Origin: Paenibacillus sp. SYP-B4298 | GTDB taxonomy: Bacteria; Bacillota; Bacilli; Paenibacillales; Paenibacillaceae | Reading direction: 5' to 3' | DNA: 64,000 bases | Assembly (NCBI RefSeq): GCF_027627475.1 | Contig: NZ_CP115484.1 | Location: 3,642,001-3,706,000, forward strand | Shown here: piece by piece, positions 1 to 9,063 of the stretch | How positions within the stretch are numbered: the stretch's first letter is position 1 | Layout of the letters: every line of letters begins with the position of its first letter | Made by a program: the position numbers and the translations under genes | The notes under the pieces: generated by a model | Told to the model about the DNA's origin: nothing | Database searches by the model: none | What the model saw: the letters and a program-made list of their open reading frames with translations, nothing else

Positions 1-568
1 TCGGCATGTTGTCGATCGCATAGCCGCCGACAACATCCACCATTTGTCTGCTCAGCTCGGTCAGCTTCGCACGGGATTCCTCCGTTGCTTCGGCCGATTG
101 ATCAGCTCCTAAGCCTGCGCCCTCCATGAACGCGCTAACTGGCGTCAAGCTGCCTACCTCGTTCAGATCAATAACGAATGGACGCCATGCCCCTTCGATA
201 TTCAGCACAGCAAGCTTGTCGTCGCTGTGCAGGCTAAAGTTTACTTGACGACCGCCAAGCGACAGCGTTCCATTCATGGACATCGCCTGGTTCTCGCTTA
301 CTTTAATATCTTGGAAATCGAGCTTCACCTTAGAGAATAATTCCAGCATCGACCGTTCTTCTGGTTCAAGCAGCTTCAACGCCTCTTCGTTGTACAGCAT
401 CTCGAACTCCAGACTTTGGCTTCCCTCGCTTGAGCTCACCTTCATCGCCTGCTTCAGCACGGTGTTAAAGTCAAGACCGCCTACCGCCTGGCAGCCGGCA
501 GCAATGAGCAGTACAGCCGACAGCATGAGCGCCACCAGGCTTCGTTTACTTGCTTTTCGTTTGATCAA
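1..568 (-). CDS. Secreted lipoprotein, N-terminal part (cut by window edge)
   Basis: The reading frame begins at a TTG (566-568) preceded by a GGAG-type ribosome binding site about nine bases upstream and runs off the left edge, so only about 189 residues are visible. The start encodes a basic n-region, a hydrophobic stretch and a lipobox ending AAGC at Cys26, so the protein is probably lipid-anchored outside the membrane. The rest is acidic and polar with no catalytic motif that I recognise. The text after the Cys resembles lipoproteins common in Paenibacillus that are often annotated by a C-terminal copper amine oxidase-like domain; that part is outside the window, so the assignment is a guess. 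Confidence 0.75.
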   Translation of the reverse strand, partial: MIKRKASKRSLVALMLSAVLLIAAGCQAVGGLDFNTVLKQAMKVSSSEGSQSLEFEMLYNEEALKLLEPEERSMLELFSKVKLDFQDIKVSENQAMSMNGTLSLGGRQVNFSLHSDDKLAVLNIEGAWRPFVIDLNEVGSLTPVSAFMEGAGLGADQSAEATEESRAKLTELSRQMVDVVGGYAIDNMP

Positions 569-634
569 ATGAAAAGCTCCTCTCTCTCTGCAAGTATAAT
601 AGTTTCCATGAAACGATGCGTGATAACAGCGTCT

Positions 635-663
635 ATTTTAGCATAAGAGAGGATCGTTGATAA
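635..663 (-). promoter_or_regulatory. Candidate sigma-A promoter of the lipoprotein gene
   Basis: On the minus strand TTATCA (658-663) and TAAAAT (635-640) are separated by 17 bases, about 65 bases upstream of the TTG start. The match is moderate, and no other promoter-like pair is better in this gap. Confidence 0.4.
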
Positions 664-703
664 TATGAAAAATGAATTATTTCCCTATGCTTCTATTCCC
701 CAA

Positions 704-2350
704 TCAGCCCCGTTGTTCGACACGAAGCCTTCGAATCAGCAGACTGAACACCTTGCGTACAGGACCTGGGTAGGAGTCCGCTTCCTCAGCGGTTACGATC
801 CGCAGCATCACGAGCAGTAACAGGTACATGGCGATCATGACCGTACCGGCTGCGGCTGCTGTCAGGAAGGAGCCCAGTCGAACGGGCAGATCCGCTAGCA
901 GCATGCCCCCTAGCCATTCCGTTGCATAGCCCGCTCCACCCGTTATAACAACTGCCGCCAGGTAGCGAATCCACCGGCCTCCGAGCACATTGAGACTGAC
1001 CTCACGCGCAATGACGCGCAGGTTAAGCGCCGTGATCATGATGAAGCACAAGGTCGAGGCGATAATCAGCCCATAGACGCCGAGCAGCGGAGCGAGCGCC
1101 ACACTCCCTACCACTTTGACCATAACGCCAGCCAGCGTCGCTCTGAGTGGCGACATCTGCTTGCCCATACCGAACAGCATCGAGTTGGTCGTCATCATCG
1201 TAATCTGGAAGATCGTTCCTGCCGTGAGCGCAGCGACAATGCCGCTGCCTCCAGCATCGCCGAATAAAAAGCCAGTCACAGACATTGCAGCGATCGTCAG
1301 CGACAGCGCAGCAGGGATGCCTGTAAACAGTACGATGCGCATCACCAGCGACCCTTGCCGCTGCACCGCATCCATATTACGCACTGAATAGGCCGACGAA
1401 ATCGCCGGGATAATGGATGTGCTCAGCGCAATCGCCAGAATTGGCGGCAGCCCGGCGATCGCCTGGGCACGCATCCCGAGCCAGGCCAATGAGGCGACAG
1501 CCTCCCCTTCACTGTAATACGCTCCCGTTAGACGGTTGAATAACGAGGTATCGAACATGTAGAGCAGTTGAACGGTCATCGCTGTCATGACGATCGGGAT
1601 CGAGATGCGGAACAGCTCATTATAGATCGTGCGCAATCGCAGCTTCACGACGCCTGCTGCAAGCTCGCGGTTCATCGTCTCCTGCAGTTGCGTGTCGGCT
1701 GCATCCTGACGACGCAGCTTGCACGCATACCAGAGCATCACGGCGAATGCGCCTACACTTCCCAGCACACTGCCGAAGGACGCGCCAGCGGCAAGCCATT
1801 CATTGTTCATCCCCATCGATAACAGCAGCAGCGCCAGACCTACGGCCGTAATGACGCGGAAGATCTGCTCCACAATCTGCGAGATGCCGCCCGCGGTCAT
1901 CATCTGTCTACCCTGGAAATAGCCGCGCATCATCGCGATGGCTGGAAACAGCAGCAGCGACGGCGCAATCGCCTGGATAGCCAGCGTAGCGCCGGGGTAC
2001 TTCGTAATCTCCCCAGCGACATAGGGGGCGAACAGGTAGAGCAGCACCGCCATCAACACACCGGACACGGCGCCGAACAGGAGCGCGGCGCGGAAGATTT
2101 GCTGTCCTTCCTGCACCTTCCCCTTGGCATAGCGCTCCGACACCATCTTACTGATCGCACTCGGGATGCCCCCGGTTGCAATAATGAGCAGAAACAGATA
2201 GATATTGTTCGCCTGCGTAAAGTAGGCATTGCCTGATTCGTCCATAATATTGTCCAGCGGGATACGCTGAAACAAGCCCAAAAAACGGGCGACCAATGCT
2301 GCGGCCGCCAAAATAATCGTTCCTTTTAATAATGAATCTTTTCGTATCAT
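704..2350 (-). CDS. MATE/MVF-type flippase of the SpoVB/YtgP (MurJ-like) family
   Basis: A 548-residue polytopic membrane protein with about 14 predicted hydrophobic segments, the usual length for the MviN/MATE-like polysaccharide and lipid II flippases of Bacillales (SpoVB, YtgP, YkvU, YabM). The N-terminus (MIRKDSLLKGTIILAAAALV) and the following FLGLFQRIPL text are typical of this group. Such proteins move undecaprenyl-linked precursors across the cytoplasmic membrane for cell wall or spore cortex synthesis. Which paralogue this is cannot be settled from sequence alone. The next gene upstream on the same strand (ThuA-like) ends 20 bases before this start, so co-transcription is likely. Confidence 0.88.
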   Translation of the reverse strand: MIRKDSLLKGTIILAAAALVARFLGLFQRIPLDNIMDESGNAYFTQANNIYLFLLIIATGGIPSAISKMVSERYAKGKVQEGQQIFRAALLFGAVSGVLMAVLLYLFAPYVAGEITKYPGATLAIQAIAPSLLLFPAIAMMRGYFQGRQMMTAGGISQIVEQIFRVITAVGLALLLLSMGMNNEWLAAGASFGSVLGSVGAFAVMLWYACKLRRQDAADTQLQETMNRELAAGVVKLRLRTIYNELFRISIPIVMTAMTVQLLYMFDTSLFNRLTGAYYSEGEAVASLAWLGMRAQAIAGLPPILAIALSTSIIPAISSAYSVRNMDAVQRQGSLVMRIVLFTGIPAALSLTIAAMSVTGFLFGDAGGSGIVAALTAGTIFQITMMTTNSMLFGMGKQMSPLRATLAGVMVKVVGSVALAPLLGVYGLIIASTLCFIMITALNLRVIAREVSLNVLGGRWIRYLAAVVITGGAGYATEWLGGMLLADLPVRLGSFLTAAAAGTVMIAMYLLLLVMLRIVTAEEADSYPGPVRKVFSLLIRRLRVEQRG

Positions 2351-2370
2351 CGTCTCGTACCGCCCGCTCC

Positions 2371-3096
2371 TTAGTTCTTGCTCTTAATCGGCTCCAGCGG
2401 CTGATGATGCCCGCGTACCGGAGCCGCAGTCCCTGACGGAGCCGCCCACTGCACACCATTGCGAATGACCTGCAGCACCTGTGGATGATGGTAGGTCGGA
2501 TAGGTCTCATGGCCTGGACGGAAGTAGAATATTTTGCCTTGTCCCCGGTAGAACGTGCAGCCGCTGCGGAACACCTCGCCGCCCTCGAACCAGCTAATCA
2601 TGACCAGTTCATCTGGGGCAGGAATGTCAAAATGCTCTCCGTACATCTCCTCTTGATCCAGCGTAATATACTCCGGCAATCCAGCGGCGATCGGATGCGC
2701 CGGATTGACGATCCAGATCCGCTCCTTCTCATCCGCCTCGCGCCATTTCAGATCACAGCCTGTCCCCATCAACGATTGGAAGACCTTGGAGAAATGCCCG
2801 GAATGCAGGACGATCAGTCCCATCCCCGCCAGCACGCGCTGCTTCACCCGTTCGACAATCTCATCCTGCACTTGATCATGAGCCTTATGTCCCCACCATA
2901 GGAGCACATCGGTCTCATCGAGCACCTCCTGCGTCAGCCCATGCTCCGGCTCCTCCAGCGTAGCCGTCCTCACCTGTACCTGGTCCCCGGCAATGCCTCT
3001 TGCGAGCGCCATATGGATGCCGTCCGGGTAGACGCTGCGCACTGTTTCATTTTCCTTTTCATGCTGAAATTCATTCCACACCGTAACACGAATCAT
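2371..3096 (-). CDS. ThuA-like (trehalose utilisation) protein
   Basis: A 241-residue soluble protein with the ThuA fold signature: [13 protein letters not shown] at the start, the [12 protein letters not shown] segment near residue 85, [12 protein letters not shown] near 115, and [15 protein letters not shown] near 205. ThuA-like proteins are class I glutamine amidotransferase-like, and in some bacteria take part in trehalose or other disaccharide oxidation. The biochemical reaction in Firmicutes is not established. The ATG has GGAGAGA upstream. It sits between a DUF456 protein and the flippase, all on the minus strand with gaps of about 25 bases, which suggests one operon without making the role clear. 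Confidence 0.85.
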   Translation of the reverse strand: MIRVTVWNEFQHEKENETVRSVYPDGIHMALARGIAGDQVQVRTATLEEPEHGLTQEVLDETDVLLWWGHKAHDQVQDEIVERVKQRVLAGMGLIVLHSGHFSKVFQSLMGTGCDLKWREADEKERIWIVNPAHPIAAGLPEYITLDQEEMYGEHFDIPAPDELVMISWFEGGEVFRSGCTFYRGQGKIFYFRPGHETYPTYHHPQVLQVIRNGVQWAAPSGTAAPVRGHHQPLEPIKSKN

Positions 3097-3121
3097 CCGT
3101 TATCTCTCCATTCACGCCAGC

Positions 3122-3604
3122 CTACACGACCAGCCAGATAATAAACAGTACAATCATCACCAGTTGCAATATAATTTTGACGACCGTACTCGTCAGCAGG
3201 CCAACGACCGAGCCAACGCCGACCTTCATCGACTTCTCGGCATCCGCCCCGGCAATCAGTTCACCAATGACGGCTCCAATGAACGGCCCCAGCAGCAGTC
3301 CGATGCCTGGAATGACGAATGGCCCGATAATAATACCGATCGTACTGCCAATAACTGAGGCTCTGGAGCCGCCGAATTTCTTGACGCCCCAGGCGCTGAC
3401 CGCGTAATCCGCGATGAACAGCGCAATCAGAATGATCGTCTGCAGGGACCAGAACACCCAGCCGAAGGGCTCAAAGCTGATGAAGAAGCCGTAGACAAAA
3501 AAGGCGGCGTAAATCGCCAGCACACCAGGCAGGATCGGAAAGATCGCACCCGCCATTCCAACTGCAAACAATAAAATAACCAAAATCCAGCCCGTAATTA
3601 CCAT
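3122..3604 (-). CDS. DUF456 family membrane protein
   Basis: A 160-residue, Gly/Ile/Val-rich integral membrane protein with about four to five hydrophobic segments. The repeated glycine-rich helices (for example GIIIGPFVIPGIGLLLGPF) and the ending after a long hydrophobic helix match DUF456. No function is known for the family. The start has a GAGGAGG ribosome binding site. It is the first gene of a probable three-gene minus-strand unit with the ThuA-like and flippase genes. Confidence 0.85.
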   Translation of the reverse strand: MVITGWILVILLFAVGMAGAIFPILPGVLAIYAAFFVYGFFISFEPFGWVFWSLQTIILIALFIADYAVSAWGVKKFGGSRASVIGSTIGIIIGPFVIPGIGLLLGPFIGAVIGELIAGADAEKSMKVGVGSVVGLLTSTVVKIILQLVMIVLFIIWLVV

Positions 3605-3738
3605 CAGCCGACGCCTCCTCGCTATGCCGAGCCAGCAAGGAACATCACATGCCAGCCCGTATGCATATTATTCGCATGCGTATCAAGCGATTACCCACGT
3701 TAACGCTCAATATACATGCCAATACGTCTACTCTGGAC

Positions 3739-4485
3739 TCAAGGTTTCATTATATTTTTTAGAATAACTGCGATGGCGTCCTCATTATTCGACACGGTTA
3801 CCAGATCAGCCGCCTCCTTGACCGCCTCCTGCGCATTGCCCATGGCAATGCCAAGCCCTGCCTCGCGGATCGCTGCAATATCATTGAGACTATCCCCCAC
3901 GGCCACCACTTGAGACATGTCCATATCTAGCAATCCGCACAGCTCGCGCAGCGCACTTGCCTTCGAGACGCCTGGCGGGTTAATTTCCAGATTCGTAGGC
4001 GACGAGTTGGAGACCTCCAGACTGCCCCAACGGTGTATCTCATCTATGATGGCTTGCCGTGCGGCCGTATCCGGCGTATCGAAGCCGAACTTCAGCCAAT
4101 GCATGCTGCTGGGCGCCACTCCCGGAGCAAGCCAGCGCTCCCGATTGTAGATCCCCTCCACTGTATATCCCCAGAACCATGTACCATACTGCTCTGCCAG
4201 CGCATGCAGCCGCTCCACAGTTCCGTCAGCCAGATATGTCCGCCGATGCAGCACATGGGGACGATGCCAGATCTCCCCGCCGTTCACCGTAATCATCGGT
4301 GTCGTGAGCTCCAGTTGCTCCGCGAAGGGCAGCGCGCTCTGAAAACCCCGCCCCGTCGAGAAGCTGACGATGTATCCGGCATCCAACGCCTTGTGAATCC
4401 ATTCTGCATTGCTTGGACTAATCTCACTGCGGTCATTAAGCAATGTTCCGTCCATATCCAGCGCAATCAATTTGTAGGTCGTCAT
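3739..4485 (-). CDS. Cof-type HAD-IIB phosphatase
   Basis: A 248-residue HAD superfamily hydrolase. Motif I is ALDMDGTLLND near residue 8, with the two aspartates used for catalysis. A SFSTGRG motif II lies near residue 43, a lysine follows in GVSKASAL, and motif III is VVAVGDSLNDI near residue 205. The cap between these is of the Cof (IIB) type. Members dephosphorylate sugar phosphates, pyridoxal phosphate or flavin mononucleotide; the substrate here is unknown. I place the start at 4485 because AAGGAGG lies just upstream; an ATG ten codons earlier has no such site. Confidence 0.9.
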   Translation of the reverse strand: MTTYKLIALDMDGTLLNDRSEISPSNAEWIHKALDAGYIVSFSTGRGFQSALPFAEQLELTTPMITVNGGEIWHRPHVLHRRTYLADGTVERLHALAEQYGTWFWGYTVEGIYNRERWLAPGVAPSSMHWLKFGFDTPDTAARQAIIDEIHRWGSLEVSNSSPTNLEINPPGVSKASALRELCGLLDMDMSQVVAVGDSLNDIAAIREAGLGIAMGNAQEAVKEAADLVTVSNNEDAIAVILKNIMKP

Positions 4486-4611
4486 GTCATCCTCCTTACC
4501 TAGCTCTACGTTCATTTTAACACAGTTGGGCTAGCCGCGCTTCGTTTCACGCCGAGTGTCACCTGTACGACGTAACTTCTCTGTTTCCTGGCCCGTTCCT
4601 ATGCCAAATAA

Positions 4612-4639
4612 AGAAAACCGCCCCCTAAAGGGACGGCCT
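4612..4639 (-). terminator. Terminator after the DinB-like gene
   Basis: A GC-rich hairpin (CCGTCCC against GGGGGCGG with a TTTA loop) is followed on the minus strand by TTTTCTTT, just downstream of the DinB-like stop codon. Confidence 0.7.
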
Positions 4640-4643
4640 AGAC

Positions 4644-5144
4644 TCATTCTTCACTCCGTGAGAATCCAATTGCTGATAAAATTTGATTCTTATGATGAAG
4701 GTCATGCTCAATAAATTCGTGGATAATGTAAAGCAAGGAGTAGGGGGTGCCTGTATGCGGGCAATTTACAACGCCGTTTGCAGTCACCTGTTTAGCGGCA
4801 ACGTCTGGCTCTGACAGCAGGATCTCAACCAATTGAAGGCGAGTTTGCTTGAATTCGTCGAGCATACGATTTTTAGTAATGCCCGAACGTGCATATTCAT
4901 AAGCTTTTTGATTGAACGAATCAAAATCAGGAAAGACCATTCCTTCGCCATGTTTAATGGAAGGAATAATCGTATGGATGAGGTAATGATCCCAATTCTG
5001 AAGATGCGCAACGATTTCCCCGATCGTTGCTTTCCCTTCCGCGACTGGAGTGAGCCAAGCGTTATCATCCAGATCACGTAAAGTATCCATCCACTCTATG
5101 AATTTATGGTACTGATAAATCGTGTCTTCCCCTAAGCTAATCAT
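4644..5144 (-). CDS. DinB-like four-helix-bundle protein
   Basis: A 166-residue protein of the DinB/YfiT-like metalloenzyme superfamily. The expected metal-binding histidines appear as one in IVAHLQNWDHYL (near residues 45-57) and a pair in HEFIEHDLHHKNQ close to the C-terminus. Known relatives are thiol-dependent transferases (bacillithiol transferase BstA, mycothiol-dependent enzymes), and others are merely DNA-damage induced, so the reaction is uncertain. The ATG follows GGGGGG at seven bases. A perfect palindrome overlaps the likely -10 box, which suggests control by a dimeric repressor. Confidence 0.85.
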   Translation of the reverse strand: MISLGEDTIYQYHKFIEWMDTLRDLDDNAWLTPVAEGKATIGEIVAHLQNWDHYLIHTIIPSIKHGEGMVFPDFDSFNQKAYEYARSGITKNRMLDEFKQTRLQLVEILLSEPDVAAKQVTANGVVNCPHTGTPYSLLYIIHEFIEHDLHHKNQILSAIGFSRSEE

Positions 5145-5167
5145 ATCGGGTGCCCCCCATAGTTATC

Positions 5168-5193
5168 ATTATAGGAACTTATGTTCCTATAAT
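5168..5193 (-). promoter_or_regulatory. Perfect inverted repeat over the DinB-like gene promoter
   Basis: ATTATAGGAAC (5168-5178) and GTTCCTATAAT (5183-5193) are exact reverse complements around a four-base centre. The minus-strand copy of the arm carries TATAAT (5168-5173), a full -10 consensus about 24 bases before the start codon. The geometry fits a repressor site covering the promoter. The regulator is unknown. Confidence 0.6.
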
Positions 5194-5299
5194 ATACTAT
5201 ATTTTCCCATATGGCAAGGGAAGCAAGTGAAAACCACTGGCATGTAATTCTGCTTTTACGTAAAGTCAACATTTCGTTTTTGCTTCACATATACATTTA

Positions 5300-5480
5300 T
5301 TTTATGAGTGAACTACCAACCACCTAAGAGGTGGCGGCTTCTTGGTCAATAGAGCTACTGCTCCAAGTTTACCCAAGCTTACAGGTTAGTTCCTAACCCA
5401 TTATATGCCATATTACATGGCTAGTTTCAGAAGGTTTTGAGCAGCATTTACGTCTCTGTCATGATGCACATGACATGCTG
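5300..5480 (-). ncRNA. Candidate omega RNA (reRNA) of TnpB
   Basis: In this family the guide RNA scaffold overlaps the 3' end of tnpB and the right end of the element. The region from the last codons of tnpB to the right-end hairpin (GCCGCCACCT, loop, AGGTGG) is where it should lie. The guide would be read from DNA just beyond the right end, near 5285-5300. This follows from family knowledge; only the hairpin is visible. Confidence 0.4.
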
Positions 5481-6486
5481 GACACGTCCATTCTCGCAAG
5501 GCAAGATGTTTCACCTCTGCATTTTTGTAACCGCAACAGGAGCATAGTTGACTGCTTGCGTAGTTTTTAGGTGCAATGATAATCTCTCTGCCGTACCATT
5601 GTGCCTTGTATTCCAGCATCGAACGGAACAGGCTCCACGATACTTCATGGATGGCCTTTGCAAGCTTAGGATTCTGCATCATATTCTTTACGCTTAGGTC
5701 TTCCATGACAATGACTTGGTTTTCGCTAATCATTCTGGAAGATAGTTTGTGCAAGAAGTCATGACGTTGATTCCTCATCTTTTCATGCAACTTGGCCACC
5801 TTCAACCTGGCCTTGTGACGATTATGGCTTCCCTTTTTCTTACGGGAAAGGTCTTTCTGTAATTTAGCTAATCGCTTTTCGGACTTGCGAAGGTGCTTGG
5901 GATTTGCAATAACTTCACCGTCAGAAGTGATGGCGAATTCCTTGAGTCCAAGATCCACACCCATTTTAGCATCCCGTTTAGGCATCGGTTGAGTCTCTGT
6001 TTCCACCAGTATCGAAGCATAATACTTGCCTGATGGTGTTTTGGATATCGTGCAGGACTTGATGACTCCAGTGAATGGACGATGCAATTGGATACGAAGC
6101 TTACTTTTTAGTTTGGGGATTCGCAGGAATCCATCTTCAACAGCAACCGTTCCTTTTTGATTATTCGTTGTGTAGCTATGGGTATTTGTCTTCTTGCTTT
6201 TGAACTTGGGGAAGCCCACTTTCGGATTACGAAAGAAGTTCTTATAGGCCCTGTCTAAGTTCAGTTGAGCATTAGCAAGTGCCAGACTATCCACTTCTTT
6301 CAGCCAATCGAATTCCTTTTTGTATGGAGCAGGTGTATTCTTGAGCATCGTTCCCGTTTTTTTGTAATGGTCTATCTTGTCTGCAAGCATCCGATTGTAG
6401 ATGAATCGAACACAGCCGAAAGTCTTTGCAAAGTAAAGCTGCTGCTGGCTATTCGGATAAATGCGATACTTGTAGGCTTTCAGCAA
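5413..6486 (-). CDS. tnpB: TnpB RNA-guided endonuclease
   Basis: A 357-residue TnpB of the compact type. The start is a TTG preceded by AAAGG. An N-terminal beta-barrel/REC-like part ([12 protein letters not shown], then NRML and AY.NFF) leads to the split RuvC nuclease: Asp178 in GVDLGL, Glu262 in VMEDLS and the DRD at 343-345 in [11 protein letters not shown] zinc finger is present, with C315, C318, C335 and C338. All catalytic residues are intact, so nuclease activity is likely. TnpB cuts DNA matching the guide, which helps the element keep its place after excision. No tnpA is near. Confidence 0.93.
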   Translation of the reverse strand: MLKAYKYRIYPNSQQQLYFAKTFGCVRFIYNRMLADKIDHYKKTGTMLKNTPAPYKKEFDWLKEVDSLALANAQLNLDRAYKNFFRNPKVGFPKFKSKKTNTHSYTTNNQKGTVAVEDGFLRIPKLKSKLRIQLHRPFTGVIKSCTISKTPSGKYYASILVETETQPMPKRDAKMGVDLGLKEFAITSDGEVIANPKHLRKSEKRLAKLQKDLSRKKKGSHNRHKARLKVAKLHEKMRNQRHDFLHKLSSRMISENQVIVMEDLSVKNMMQNPKLAKAIHEVSWSLFRSMLEYKAQWYGREIIIAPKNYASSQLCSCCGYKNAEVKHLALREWTCPACHVHHDRDVNAAQNLLKLAM

Positions 6487-6735
6487 TACGATTCATCCTT
6501 TCATGCCTTGGTCTTCGATGTACTTCTTGATTACGTCTATTCAAGAATACTGAGTGGTTATTTAAGTATATTTTCATTGATTATAATACATTTCCTAATG
6601 TACGACTGAATAATTTTATTATAGTATCTTAGGCGGTAGGAGTCAATGTAGATCAGACCGTTGTCATTCATCCCCCACTTTAGAAGGTGGGGGAACTCTG
6701 TCAACTAGCGGTTAAATGGAAAAAGGGGGAGTACG

Positions 6736-6942
6736 ATGCATTTGAAAGTTCGGTTGAGTGAATTATTGAAGGAACGCGGAATGACGCAGAAACAGCTCTC
6801 AGAGCTTACTGGTATCCGACCCGCAGCAATTAGCGAAATCTGCAACAATCAGAGAACTTCGATAAATCGGGAACATATCGAAAAAATTGCTCATTGCTTA
6901 GACATACAAGACATTCGCGATCTTATTCGCCTCGAGAAGTAG
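6736..6942 (+). CDS. Small XRE-family DNA-binding protein
   Basis: Sixty-eight residues forming little more than one Cro/C1-type helix-turn-helix: LSELLKERGMTQKQLSELTG followed by RPAAISEICNNQRTSI. Such minimal proteins (YozG-like) are usually repressors of prophage or toxin-antitoxin type promoters, but no partner is visible. The ribosome binding site GGGGGAG is at 6724-6730. The left end of the TnpB element ends about 13 bases before this site, so the native promoter has been displaced or the gene is now read from the element. Confidence 0.85.
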   Translation: MHLKVRLSELLKERGMTQKQLSELTGIRPAAISEICNNQRTSINREHIEKIAHCLDIQDIRDLIRLEK

Positions 6943-7117
6943 TCTGAACATAGACCCTCCGTGTGACTTGCAAAGAACGTGACGATTGAAATCCCCCAAG
7001 GTCGGAGGCGTATGTAAAGCCTTGGACATACATATTCAGATGGACATGGAAGATTAGTAGCTCCGCCACCCGTGATGGCGTTGTAATTAAAGCCAAAAGA
7101 TACAAGGGAATGGAACG
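6943..7117. other. Intergenic stretch without recognisable gene
   Basis: Between the XRE gene and the mnt operon terminator I see only short overlapping frames lacking ribosome binding sites and codon bias. It may be remnant sequence left beside the insertion element. Confidence 0.5.
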
Positions 7118-7164
7118 TAAAAAGGCAGGTCAATCAAGGTTATATCTAACCAGGATTGACCTGC
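7118..7164 (-). terminator. Terminator of the mntABCD operon
   Basis: GCAGGTCAATC (7125-7135) pairs perfectly with GATTGACCTGC (7154-7164), with an inner AGGTTATATCTAACC mini-stem, followed on the minus strand by CCTTTTT. Confidence 0.8.
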
Positions 7165-7237
7165 TTCACGTTAAAACCAAGCGGTTTTGCGAGAAATAAT
7201 AATGATTCGATTTCGTAGGATGAATGCTGCTGCTCAA

Positions 7238-8122
7238 TTACACCGCTTGCCGCTGCGACAGCCGGCTTCGGCGCACTGCGCGCGCGATCAGGCCATGCTT
7301 GGGCGAGAACAGGAAAGCCAGTATGAACAGCAAGGCTGCCGCGCACACCATGCAACCTGCAATCGACGCATCCAGCGCCACGGCAGCACCATAGCCGAGC
7401 GAAGTACTGGCGATGCCGATGCTAACGCTCCATATCAGCATCGCGCCGAGTCGGTCGGTAAGCAGATATGCCGCAGAAGCTGGAATAATGAGCAGGCCAA
7501 CGACCAGGATCGCCCCGACACTCTCGAATGAGCTTACCGTTGCCATCGAGACCAATCCCATCAGCACATAATGGAACAGAGCGACCGGAATGCCAAGAGC
7601 CGCTGCCAAGGTCGGATCGAAGGCGCACAGCTTGAATTGCTTGTAGAACAATCCGATAATGAGCGCAATTATAAGCAACGTAAACCCGAGTAGCCATACG
7701 GCCTTAGGCCCTAGCTCGACTCCCCCGAGCGACCATGTATTCCAATGAACGTAAGCGATCTCCCCATACAGCACACAATCCAGATCAAGATCCACCTGCC
7801 TGGCATTCAGACTCACCAGCACGACACCAACTGCGAACAATGCCGTGAAGACAACACCGATCGAGGCATCGGATTGCACGCCGCTCTGCTGGAAGAGCTG
7901 GATCAGGAAGACGGTGATGAGGCCAAGCAGCGAAGCACCAAGCAGCATGGCGAACGATTCTCGCGAGCCGCTGATTAAGAAGGCGATGACGATGCCCGGC
8001 AAGACGGAATGGCTGATCGCATCACCGATCATCGCCATCTTGCGAAGTATCAGAAATACGCCGAGAATGCCGCAGCATGAAGCGACAAGCGCACCCGTAA
8101 GTATAATCCAGAAATCTATCAT
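7238..8122 (-). CDS. mntD: Metal ABC transporter permease (second subunit)
   Basis: A 294-residue ABC-3 family permease with about eight to nine membrane helices. Family markers are GDAISHSVLPGI near residue 33 (the conserved Gly-Asp-x-x-x-His), and SFESVGAILVVGLLIIPAS in the C-terminal half. It forms the membrane channel together with the adjacent permease for uptake of manganese, zinc or iron. Its ATG overlaps the stop of the preceding permease gene by four bases, indicating translational coupling. Two different permease genes in tandem are typical of TroCD/MntCD systems. It is the last gene of the operon and is followed by a strong terminator. Confidence 0.9.
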   Translation of the reverse strand: MIDFWIILTGALVASCCGILGVFLILRKMAMIGDAISHSVLPGIVIAFLISGSRESFAMLLGASLLGLITVFLIQLFQQSGVQSDASIGVVFTALFAVGVVLVSLNARQVDLDLDCVLYGEIAYVHWNTWSLGGVELGPKAVWLLGFTLLIIALIIGLFYKQFKLCAFDPTLAAALGIPVALFHYVLMGLVSMATVSSFESVGAILVVGLLIIPASAAYLLTDRLGAMLIWSVSIGIASTSLGYGAAVALDASIAGCMVCAAALLFILAFLFSPKHGLIARAVRRSRLSQRQAV

Positions 8123-9063
8123 GATGCCGCCTCCTTCCTCATCGTGCCAGCAGAGAGTTGACGCAGTCTGGCCTGTTCACTGCGTCGCAAACGGGCAGTT
8201 CGGATGGCCTGCGTCAGTACGCCCCGGCGGGGTCCGCACAGCACCGATACACCAAATAACGCCGTGGCAGATAGCACGCTGAGCGGTCCGGTGGGCAGAT
8301 TCTGTACCATAGAGCTGAACAATGTGCCGAGCGCTCCGCTTAATGCCCCGAACAGCCCCGCCAACACAACCATTACACCGAGTCGATCCGTCCAGTAGCG
8401 GGCAGATACAGCGGGCGTAATCAGCAGCGCAGCCACCAGCACGACACCAACCGCCTGAATGCCGACGACGACGGCAATGACGATGAAGAGCATTAGCAGT
8501 TGATCCAGCAATGCCGTCGGGTACCCCAGACCGCGGGCAAATCCTGCATCGAAGGCGAATAGCTTCAGCTCCTTGAACAGCAGGGTACAGACCATAAGCA
8601 ATAATGCGCAGACGATCATCATCGTATAAACATCTGCGCCGATCATGGACGCCGCCTGACCGAACAGAAACTTATCCAGTCCGCTCTGGTTGCCATAGCT
8701 GCTATGCTGAATCTGGGTGAGGAGCACGATGCCCAGCCCGAAGAAGGAGGACAGCACGATCCCCATCGCCGCGTCCGATTTGAGGCGGGAATAACGGGTA
8801 ATCCAGCCGATGCCGAAGGTTGCGACGACCCCCGAGATACCCGCACCTATCAGAAACAGCAGCAGTGACTTCGTCCCGGTCAGCATAAAGGCGATGCAGA
8901 TGCCCGGCAGAGCTGCATGTGCCAGTGTATCGCCCATCAGGCTCTGCTTGCGCAGATAAGAGAAGCAGCCTACAACCCCACTGCATAATCCCAGCAGCAT
9001 GCAGCCCGCCAAGATCCATTGCGTATTGGGATCGGCAACGACAGCAACGATATGCTGGATCAT
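8119..9063 (-). CDS. mntC: Metal ABC transporter permease (first subunit)
   Basis: A 314-residue ABC-3 family permease. MGDTLAHAALPGICIAF near residue 38 is the conserved motif, and IQAVGVVLVAALLITPA marks the C-terminal half. Hydrophobic segments alternate with short loops as expected for eight or more helices. A basic tail of about 30 residues (RRGVLTQAIRTARLRRSEQ) faces the cytoplasm. The start overlaps the ATPase stop codon by four bases (ATGA), so ATPase and permeases are made in step. It probably pairs with the downstream permease as a heterodimer. Confidence 0.9.
   Translation of the reverse strand: MIQHIVAVVADPNTQWILAGCMLLGLCSGVVGCFSYLRKQSLMGDTLAHAALPGICIAFMLTGTKSLLLFLIGAGISGVVATFGIGWITRYSRLKSDAAMGIVLSSFFGLGIVLLTQIQHSSYGNQSGLDKFLFGQAASMIGADVYTMMIVCALLLMVCTLLFKELKLFAFDAGFARGLGYPTALLDQLLMLFIVIAVVVGIQAVGVVLVAALLITPAVSARYWTDRLGVMVVLAGLFGALSGALGTLFSSMVQNLPTGPLSVLSATALFGVSVLCGPRRGVLTQAIRTARLRRSEQARLRQLSAGTMRKEAAS

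Larger units (their letters stand above)
5300..6711 (-). mobile_element. IS200/IS605 superfamily element, TnpB-only (IS1341 type)
   Basis: The unit holds one tnpB and no tnpA. Its ends carry subterminal hairpins: CCACCTaagAGGTGG around 5320-5333 at the right end, and CCCCCAC.tttaga.GGTGGGGG around 6672-6693 at the left end. On the minus strand the pentamer TTTAA (6712-6716) sits directly outside the left end, a sequence used as target-adjacent motif by some Geobacillus TnpB elements. End positions are estimates to about 10 bases. Without TnpA the copy would need a Y1 transposase from elsewhere to move. Confidence 0.75.
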
